From VYFG01 sp964403545 (GTDB lineage: Bacteria; Pseudomonadota; Gammaproteobacteria; Arenicellales; Poriferihabitantaceae): a stretch of 13,013 nucleotides of DNA. The first letter of the stretch is position 1. The number at the start of each line of letters is the position of its first letter. This document shows, piece after piece, positions 8,326-13,013 of this stretch. The stretch covers positions 1 through 13,013 of the forward strand of contig CAYOGN010000162.1 of the NCBI GenBank assembly GCA_964403545.1. Direction: 5' to 3'. The position numbers were made by a program, and so were the translations under genes. The notes under the pieces were generated by a model that saw only the letters and a program-made list of their open reading frames with translations, did not search any database and was not told where the DNA came from.

Positions 8326-8967
8326 TCAGCTGGATTCCGTCTTCATTAATTCTCTCATCGCTGCAACAGTTTCCTGTAGTTGCATGATTTCATCCTTTGA
8401 TGCGCGCGTTTGCTCCTGCAGCTGGTTTTCATATCTGAACTGGATTTCTTCCAACTCCTTTCTCAACTCCAACGTTATGTCCCGTAGCTGGACTATCTCA
8501 CTGTTGCCTTCTGCAACGACTTTCTGGTCGCCTCTGTCTTTTTCGATTTGAAGGTTATCCAGTTCTTCGCGTAAGGCCAGAATGGTGGATTTGTGCTCGG
8601 ATATCTCGGATCTGCCACTCGCAACCGCGCTTTGTACTGCTGTCGCCATTTCGGCTTGTTGTTCTTCCAGTTTATTTCTCAGGGTTGTTACGGTACTCCT
8701 TAACTGATCAATTTCGATGTTAGCGGCACTGACCGCCTCTTGCACGGATTGTTGCTGATAGTATTCCAATTTCTCCAGCTGTTCACGCAGTGCGGTAATA
8801 GATTGCTTCAGTTGTCTGTTTTCTAACGTGTAGTCGGCAATTTCTTTTTCGACTTTGTCCTGAGAGCAGACTTCTGTACCCTTCAATTCTTCCCCCATAG
8901 CCGTAATCGTTCGTTCCGTATGACGAGCTTTACTCTGTTGTTCGGAGTCGATTTTATTATTTCTCAT
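8326..8967 (-). CDS. Coiled-coil protein of 36-residue repeats, cotranscribed with the cyclase
   Basis: A 213-residue, almost wholly helical, charged protein with no membrane segment or signal peptide. From residue 49 it is made of units of exactly 36 residues, beginning at E49, E85, E121, E157 and E193, with a degenerate unit before them. Each unit carries an Ile/Leu-rich core, then LR or MR at the same position (60, 96, 132, 168, 204) followed by an acidic E-L-E/D stretch. Thirty-six is not a multiple of seven but fits two heptads plus two hendecads, so a mixed-pitch coiled coil is likely. I recognise no named family. Start: ATG 8967 is preferred to the adjoining in-frame TTG at 8970. The cyclase follows after 7 bp, so this may be its oligomerisation or localisation partner (inference). 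Confidence 0.82.
   Translation of the reverse strand: MRNNKIDSEQQSKARHTERTITAMGEELKGTEVCSQDKVEKEIADYTLENRQLKQSITALREQLEKLEYYQQQSVQEAVSAANIEIDQLRSTVTTLRNKLEEQQAEMATAVQSAVASGRSEISEHKSTILALREELDNLQIEKDRGDQKVVAEGNSEIVQLRDITLELRKELEEIQFRYENQLQEQTRASKDEIMQLQETVAAMRELMKTESS
8329..8823 (-). repeat. 108-bp coding repeats (36 codons) inside the coiled-coil gene
   Basis: Aligning the translation shows units of exactly 36 codons with no indels: the LR/MR pair recurs every 36 residues from 60 to 204. The last unit is cut short by the stop codon. The copies have diverged in sequence but kept length, which points to old duplication under selection for the helical period. Confidence 0.75.
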
Positions 8968-8986
8968 CAATTTCTGTTGTTGATGA
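8964..8986 (-). promoter_or_regulatory. Inverted repeat covering the coiled-coil start codon
   Basis: TCATCAA (8964-8970) and TTGATGA (8980-8986) are perfect complements separated by 9 bp. On the mRNA of the leftward operon the 3' arm contains the ATG (8965-8967) and the loop contains the bases just upstream where a ribosome site should be. Such a hairpin could damp translation initiation of the operon. The stem is AT-rich and only 7 bp, so this is tentative. Confidence 0.35.
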
Positions 8987-9238
8987 AAATCAGTAGCTGT
9001 GACATTTTGGATATTGACTCTGTTTCACTGTTAGGCACCAGACCTGTTGACGGATTAACCAGATTGCGCCTCAAATGCAGCCATCATAAACTAAAAATCG
9101 TATTGATTTTCGATGTTATACAAGGGTTCAGTATCGCTAAGTGGGTTTGTTGTGATCGGATTAGCACAAAATCCCTGATTGAATTCTGGCGAGTCATTAT
9201 GGCCCTAAATTCCTTTCAATTCAACGATTTGATAGCCG
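8987..9238. other. Upstream region of the coiled-coil/cyclase operon
   Basis: This stretch should hold the leftward operon promoter. On the minus strand I see no -35/-10 pair good enough to name. A TTGTGA...CACAA inverted repeat at 9150-9169 resembles a CRP site but its half-sites are two bases too far apart. No coding frame here is believable. Confidence 0.4.
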
Positions 9239-9442
9239 CTACGTGGTGTTACGGGCTAGATTCAGCGTCTGACTTTTTTTGTAAGCCAGGTACTCGTCGC
9301 CGAATTTCTGTGTCAAGCACGCTTCTTCGCAGTCGATGTGCAATCGACCGAGCAGGTGAACGAAAGGAACAATACAGACAATAATCCACCAACTGTTTAA
9401 TATCAGGCCGATGCCTGCGACGCGTTGATGGCGCGTCCCTGA
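9239..9442 (-). pseudogene. C-terminal remnant of an isoprenylcysteine carboxyl methyltransferase-like gene
   Basis: A leftward frame between stop codons, with no start codon before the conserved part, encodes the family's C-terminal hallmark. It shows an RHQRVAGIGLILNSWW segment (usual form RHPxYxG...SW), a hydrophobic stretch, then EEACLTQKFGDEYLAYKK (usual EExxLxxxFGxEYxxYxxxVRRW). After YKK the frame drifts, but removing one A from the A7 run (T7 at 9274-9280 on the plus strand) restores VRR followed by TGA where the family usually has Trp. The N-terminal two thirds, including the membrane helices and the GPY region, are absent. I read this as a truncated, frameshifted relic of a small membrane methyltransferase. 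A sequencing error could explain the A-run but not the missing N-terminus. Confidence 0.65.
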
Positions 9443-9448
9443 TCATGT

Positions 9449-9475
9449 GAAATTGGAAATTGGAAATTGGAAATT
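9449..9475. repeat. 7-bp tandem repeat (GAAATTG, nearly four copies)
   Basis: Units at 9449-9455, 9456-9462 and 9463-9469 are identical, and the fourth (9470-9475) matches for six bases. The array lies directly upstream of the methyltransferase remnant, at the point where its homology stops, and outside any intact gene. It may be a slippage product at an old deletion junction. Confidence 0.9.
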
Positions 9476-9476
9476 A

Positions 9477-9690
9477 TTTTCAAGGATGTCTGGATTGTCG
9501 TCAATTAAAAGCGCCTTATAGTTCTGAAAAACACACTAGTTAAATACTGGTAGCTGACCTCTGTCCGTCTACTGGAGCAGACACGAACCGAACAGGGAAG
9601 CGACCTGCACCAAGGCTGATCTGCCGCTAGGTCTGAACCAGAAATATAACAATGCATTGGCGCTCAATATTGTCGTTCGGAGCCGCCAGT
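9477..9690. other. Non-coding stretch downstream of the thioredoxin-like gene
   Basis: No supported gene. For the leftward gene ending at 9691, GAGCCGCC/GGCGCTC (9680-9687 and 9659-9665) gives an imperfect stem with one bulge and a 14-nt loop. It is not followed by a real U-tract, so I do not call a terminator. Confidence 0.4.
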
Positions 9691-10206
9691 CTATTTTTCC
9701 AGCAGTGGCTGTATTTCGTCCCTTACTGCGTTGCTGTTCCAGTCTCTCTCACCAATGCCGCCGAAGATAAAAGTTCCCTGTTTGTCTATCACCATGGTTG
9801 CCGGTAGTCCCCTGACCTGGTAAAGATCTGAAACCCTGCTGTCGGCATCGATAAGTAACGGGAAACTAAAGTCGAAACCCATGCGCTCGACAAACCTGCT
9901 GATTGTTTCCTTGTCTTCGCCCATGTTAATCGCCAAAATTTCGAACGGTTGATCAGTAAATGTTTTTTTCAGCGCCTCCATGGTTGGTAGTTCTTTGACA
10001 CAAGGAGGGCACCAGGTTGCCCAGAAATTAATCATTACCACCTTGCCGCGAAAACTTTGCAGAGAGACCTGGTTACCATTTTGATCGCTTAAGGTAAACA
10101 GTGGCACTGGCTCAGGATCGGATTTACTGTTCTGGGCGTTCGCTGGTGTCAGGGAAAAACAACTCAGGATTATTGCAAGAAATGTGGATTTAAATATCAG
10201 ATTCAT
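9691..10206 (-). CDS. Exported TlpA/ResA-like thiol-disulfide oxidoreductase
   Basis: A 171-residue protein with a Sec signal peptide (hydrophobic core about 8-20, likely cleavage after ANA at 22-24), so it acts in the periplasm. The mature part is an AhpC/TSA-type thioredoxin fold. It has the active site W65-C66-P67-P68-C69 within FWATWCPPC, the cis-proline P135 in GLPAT, and the family's usual length. TlpA/ResA/CcmG relatives keep apocytochrome or other periplasmic cysteines reduced; which partner applies here is not shown. A lipobox-like ILSC at 13-16 is a weak alternative for membrane anchoring. It is monocistronic as far as seen: the flanks on both sides are non-coding. ATG 10206 is the only start that yields the signal peptide; no strong Shine-Dalgarno precedes it. 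Confidence 0.92.
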   Translation of the reverse strand: MNLIFKSTFLAIILSCFSLTPANAQNSKSDPEPVPLFTLSDQNGNQVSLQSFRGKVVMINFWATWCPPCVKELPTMEALKKTFTDQPFEILAINMGEDKETISRFVERMGFDFSFPLLIDADSRVSDLYQVRGLPATMVIDKQGTFIFGGIGERDWNSNAVRDEIQPLLEK

Positions 10207-10550
10207 CTTATGTTCTATCAGGTGGTGCGGTATTGTAATAGTTTAGCGGTGGGTAAAATTAAGTGGTTTTAACAACATTATGGAAGATTCGGGTAAGAGT
10301 AACAAGTTCAATAAATTGAATTGTAGCCCTTATTTGGCTCGCAATCTGAAAAATGCTATTGGTTGAGACCAGGTGTTTGATGAATGCGGTAATCAATGGT
10401 TTGAATCCAGCTATATTGAGGATTTTTTCCAGTAAATAAACCTGCCTGGATAAGAACATATGCAACTACCATCGGGTGGTTTATACTTTCTCTCTGTTGA
10501 TGGCTGTATTGATCCCGGCAATCCGGTAAAGATGAATCTATAGAGTTGAA
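10207..10550. other. 344-bp divergent intergenic region
   Basis: This region separates the leftward thioredoxin-like gene from the rightward amidase operon and must contain both promoters. On the plus strand TATACT at 10482-10487 is a reasonable -10, with a poor TATGCA (10459-10464) at 17-bp spacing as -35. A leftward 68-codon frame (10259-10465) has no recognisable domain and is probably chance. No palindrome like that at 1935-1948 is found here. Confidence 0.4.
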
Positions 10551-11966
10551 ATGAACGTCGAGGAGTACAATAAATATGATGCCATTGGCCTCGCTGGCGT
10601 GATTGAGCGAGGAGAAGGTTCTGTCAGTGAAATTACCGAGGCCGCCATATGTCAGATTGAGCGGCTAAATCCGGCGCTCAATGCGGTGATTACTCCGATG
10701 TTTGACATCGCACGAAATGCGGTAGATTCAGGTTTGCCCAAAGGTCCGCTTCATGGTGTACCTTACCTGCTAAAGGATTTAAACACCTGGTTTGGCGGCG
10801 TCAGAAATTCCAATGGTAGTCACGCTTTTCGTAACTTTATCCCCGAACGTGACAGCGTGTTAATTGAACGGATGAAGGCCGCAGGGCTAGTCATCATGGG
10901 TAAAACAAACACCCCGGAATTTGGTTTGAATATGTGTACTTCGCCGTTAGAGTTTGGGCCGACTCCAAATCCATTTGATCCTCTGCGCAGTGCCGGTGGT
11001 TCAAGTGGTGGTGCAGCGAGTGCGGTGGCATCAGGAATGGTTCCTGCGGCCCATGCAACTGATAGTGGTGGTTCTATCCGTATTCCCGCGAGTAATTGTG
11101 GCCTGTTTGGCCTTAAACCTTCCCGGGGCCGGGTGCCGCTGGGTAATGACATGGCCGAGGGATTGGCTGGTTTTAGTGCCACCCATGCGATTACCCATAG
11201 CGTTCGGGATTCTGCTTTACTACTCGATATAGTGGCAGGACCCAAAAATGGCGCAATTTATAGTGCACCCGGCCAGAATATAGCGTACCTGGATGTCATT
11301 GAATTGCCATTGCCCCATCTGAGAGTGGCAGTATGCACTGAAGGTTTCGCCGGTGAATTTGTGAGTGAAACGTGTATTGATGCTACGCGGTACGCGGCTC
11401 AGCTGTGTCAAAGTGTTGGCTGTGATGTCACTGAAGCGAGACCTTCCATTGATGGATACAGCCTCAGAAGTGCTTTTGATATTTTATTCACCGCCAATAT
11501 CCATAATCTTGTGCAAACGATCGCTGCTTCACGCGGTGAAGAGAAAATCGAGGATCTGGTTGAGCCGATTACCCTGGCATGTAGTGACGCGGCCCGAAAA
11601 TTCAGTGCCTCGGACTATGCGTCAGCAATGCAATGTACTCAGCAGACTGCGCAGGTGCTCGGAGAATTTTTCACCCGGTATGATGTGTTGTTGACTCCGA
11701 CTCTTGCGAATCCGCCCCTCGCCCTTGGTGAGGTCGATATGCAAGGGTGCGATTGGGCGCAGTATTGTCAGCGACTACTCGATGAACTTCCATTTACACC
11801 CCTGTTCAATGCTACTGGCGCTCCTGCGGCCTCTGTGCCGCTGGCGAAGGACTCAGACGGATTACCTGTGGGAGTGCAGATCGGTGCTGCTTATGGTTCA
11901 GAGGATATTTTGTTTCGGCTTGCCCGTGGTCTGGAGGAATCAGCGCCCTGGCATAATAGAATTTGA
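10551..11966 (+). CDS. Amidase-signature hydrolase, NylA-like
   Basis: A 471-residue amidase-signature enzyme, normal length. The Ser-cisSer-Lys triad is visible: K75 in PYLLKDL, S151 in GGSSGG, and nucleophile S175 in DSGGSIRIPA. From memory the sequence follows 6-aminohexanoate-cyclic-dimer hydrolase (NylA) closely over the PYLLKDL, GKTNTPE, SVRD and VGVQIGAAYG-EDIL segments, and the cisSer-to-Ser spacing of 24 agrees. The family cleaves C-N amide bonds; NylA-like proteins are mostly uncharacterised and the nylon-dimer activity should not be assumed. It has no signal peptide. It is the first gene of a rightward operon, with a PhzF-family gene starting 18 bp after its stop. The ATG at 10551 has only a weak upstream ribosome site; the first helix begins a few residues later, which supports this start. 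Confidence 0.9.
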   Translation: MNVEEYNKYDAIGLAGVIERGEGSVSEITEAAICQIERLNPALNAVITPMFDIARNAVDSGLPKGPLHGVPYLLKDLNTWFGGVRNSNGSHAFRNFIPERDSVLIERMKAAGLVIMGKTNTPEFGLNMCTSPLEFGPTPNPFDPLRSAGGSSGGAASAVASGMVPAAHATDSGGSIRIPASNCGLFGLKPSRGRVPLGNDMAEGLAGFSATHAITHSVRDSALLLDIVAGPKNGAIYSAPGQNIAYLDVIELPLPHLRVAVCTEGFAGEFVSETCIDATRYAAQLCQSVGCDVTEARPSIDGYSLRSAFDILFTANIHNLVQTIAASRGEEKIEDLVEPITLACSDAARKFSASDYASAMQCTQQTAQVLGEFFTRYDVLLTPTLANPPLALGEVDMQGCDWAQYCQRLLDELPFTPLFNATGAPAASVPLAKDSDGLPVGVQIGAAYGSEDILFRLARGLEESAPWHNRI

Positions 11967-11984
11967 TCTGATTAAAGGAAGCAA

Positions 11985-12902
11985 ATGCCTGAATACAGGA
12001 TAGCGTTGTTTAACGCGTTTTCAGAATCAAATTTTGGTGGCAGCGTTGCGGCAGTGGTGGCTGATGCGCATGATCTCGACAGCATAAAAATGCAACAAGT
12101 TGCGAGGGAAATTGGTGCCCCGGCAACCGGGTTTATTATTGCAACTGAATCAGATGGTGTTGAAGTCAGGTTTTTCTCAATGATGACCGAATATCCTATT
12201 TGTGGTCATGGCACTATCGGTTTGATGACATGGCTGGTGGAATGTGGGGTGTTCAGTTTGGTCAGTGGAGAGCAATTGACAGTAAAACTGCGTACTCCGG
12301 CAGCAACTGCGATGGTGGACTTGTCTATTCGCAATGATGACCGACCGGAGGTGATGCTGCATCTGGAGACGGCTGAATTTGAAGGCTCCGATCTGTCTGG
12401 GGATACACTTGCTCGATTATTAGGTGTTGAATCCCGTGGAATTCCCGCATCTCCTCCCATTGAATTGGCTCGATCAGATTTTACCCACTTGATTGTTCCC
12501 GTTTGTGATCTTTCGATCATGAAGTCGATCGATCCGGATTTCGGGCAAATTGCGGAATTATGTAGACAGATAAAAGCAGACACAGTGGCTGTCTATTGCA
12601 TGGAAACAGTCGATCAAATGAATACTATTCATTGCCGGGAGTTTTGCCCTGCAGTAGGCACTCCGGAAGTTGCGGCAACCGGCACCACGAATCGTGCTTT
12701 GGCCTGTTATCTGCTAAATCACGAATTGATTGGTATAGACACCGATGACGAGTTAACAGTAGTCACCGAGCAGGGTTATGAAATGGGTAGACCGAGCCTG
12801 ATTAGAACAGAACTGAAAGTACATAATCATCGGGCGGTCAAGGTCAGGGTTGGGGGGGTGGCAACCAAAATAATGGAGGGAACATTTCTCCTTCACAAAT
12901 GA
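11985..12902 (+). CDS. PhzF-family protein with altered catalytic residues
   Basis: A 305-residue protein of the PhzF/DapF-like fold, usual length. Family blocks are present: the N-terminal FNAFSESNFGGSVAAVV strand, the CGHGTIG loop (73-79, H75 matching PhzF His74), and the second-half loop TPEVAATGTTN (226-236). Two residues needed in PhzF are replaced. The SETxF segment holding Glu45 reads PATGF (A47), and the EDPATGS segment holding Asp208 reads EVAATGT (V229). The proton-transfer chemistry of PhzF is therefore unlikely, and a different isomerisation or a binding role is possible. AAGGA at 11975-11979 gives a strong ribosome site five bases before ATG 11985. It follows the amidase by 18 bp and overlaps the next gene by four bases, so the three are probably one operon. 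Confidence 0.88.
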   Translation: MPEYRIALFNAFSESNFGGSVAAVVADAHDLDSIKMQQVAREIGAPATGFIIATESDGVEVRFFSMMTEYPICGHGTIGLMTWLVECGVFSLVSGEQLTVKLRTPAATAMVDLSIRNDDRPEVMLHLETAEFEGSDLSGDTLARLLGVESRGIPASPPIELARSDFTHLIVPVCDLSIMKSIDPDFGQIAELCRQIKADTVAVYCMETVDQMNTIHCREFCPAVGTPEVAATGTTNRALACYLLNHELIGIDTDDELTVVTEQGYEMGRPSLIRTELKVHNHRAVKVRVGGVATKIMEGTFLLHK

Positions 12903-13013
12903 GTCGAAGTAAGCAAAAAAAGAAATCACGTAGCAGATACCAGGAGTCCGCCAAAGAACAGCCAAATGAGGAGGAGTTTTGTAGTCTAGTACAAGTTCAA
13001 CGAACCCAGTCTA
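12899..13013 (+). CDS. Start of a downstream gene, truncated by the window end
   Basis: An ATG at 12899 overlaps the PhzF-gene stop as ATGA and opens a frame that stays open to the last base, 38 codons. The encoded start is strongly basic (MSRSKQKKKSRSR) and then acidic and polar. There is no hydrophobic signal core, and no family can be named from so little. The ATGA overlap suggests translational coupling as third gene of the amidase operon. The frame is short enough to be open by chance, so confidence is moderate. Confidence 0.5.
   Translation, partial: MSRSKQKKKSRSRYQESAKEQPNEEEFCSLVQVQRTQS

Noticed and set aside
9150..9169. TTGTGA...CACAA inverted repeat upstream of the cyclase operon, possible CRP site.
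   Set aside because: Half-site spacing is two bases longer than the CRP consensus and the site is far from the start; not credible without a mapped promoter.
8920..9384. Rightward 154-codon frame across the operon leader and methyltransferase relic.
   Set aside because: It runs antisense through a better-supported remnant and the start of the coiled-coil gene, and resembles no family.
10259..10465. Leftward 68-codon frame upstream of the thioredoxin-like gene.
   Set aside because: No known motif or ribosome site, and it occupies the region that must hold two divergent promoters.
12177..12187. CGHG motif taken as evidence for a proline racemase.
   Set aside because: CGH(A/G)T is common in the PhzF family at the same place, and the second racemase Cys motif is missing.

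Overview
The window looks like an accessory stretch of a bacterial chromosome. Intermediate GC, a BetI-type regulator, a glycine-betaine/carnitine-type Rieske oxygenase and a cyanobacterial-style adenylyl cyclase suggest a (possibly marine) gammaproteobacterium. That placement is inferred from protein families only; no rRNA, tRNA or phylogenetic marker is present. No CRISPR array, insertion sequence or phage gene was seen.

Left part (44-3234): two divergent genes share an 83-bp AT-rich intergenic region. Leftward runs a single chain that joins a TetR/BetI-type repressor to a Rieske non-heme iron oxygenase. Rightward runs an FAD amine oxidase. Between them lies a perfect 14-bp palindrome (1935-1948) overlapping two TATAAT boxes, the natural operator candidate for the TetR domain. 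I infer an autoregulated N-dealkylation/amine-oxidation module for an N-methylated (quaternary or tertiary) amine.

Middle part (3760-8967): a cyclic-nucleotide signalling cassette. A rightward metallo-beta-lactamase-fold protein with C-terminal cyclic-nucleotide-binding domains converges, across a small hairpin terminator, on a leftward two-gene unit. That unit encodes a coiled-coil protein built of 36-residue repeats and, 7 bp downstream, a GAF-GAF-PAS-class III adenylyl cyclase-TPR protein of the Anabaena CyaB type. GAF2 keeps the full NKFDE signature of cAMP/cGMP-binding GAF domains. The pair reads as a cAMP writer and a cAMP-controlled reader/hydrolase.

Right-middle part (8968-10550): largely non-coding and decayed. 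It holds the C-terminal remnant of an isoprenylcysteine carboxyl methyltransferase-like gene with an apparent frameshift in an A7 run, a 7-bp tandem repeat just upstream of that remnant, and one intact exported TlpA/ResA-like thioredoxin gene (leftward).

Right part (10551-13013): a rightward operon of a NylA-like amidase-signature hydrolase, a PhzF-family protein lacking the usual catalytic Glu and Asp, and the start of a basic downstream gene that overlaps by ATGA and runs off the window. Its substrate is not evident from sequence.
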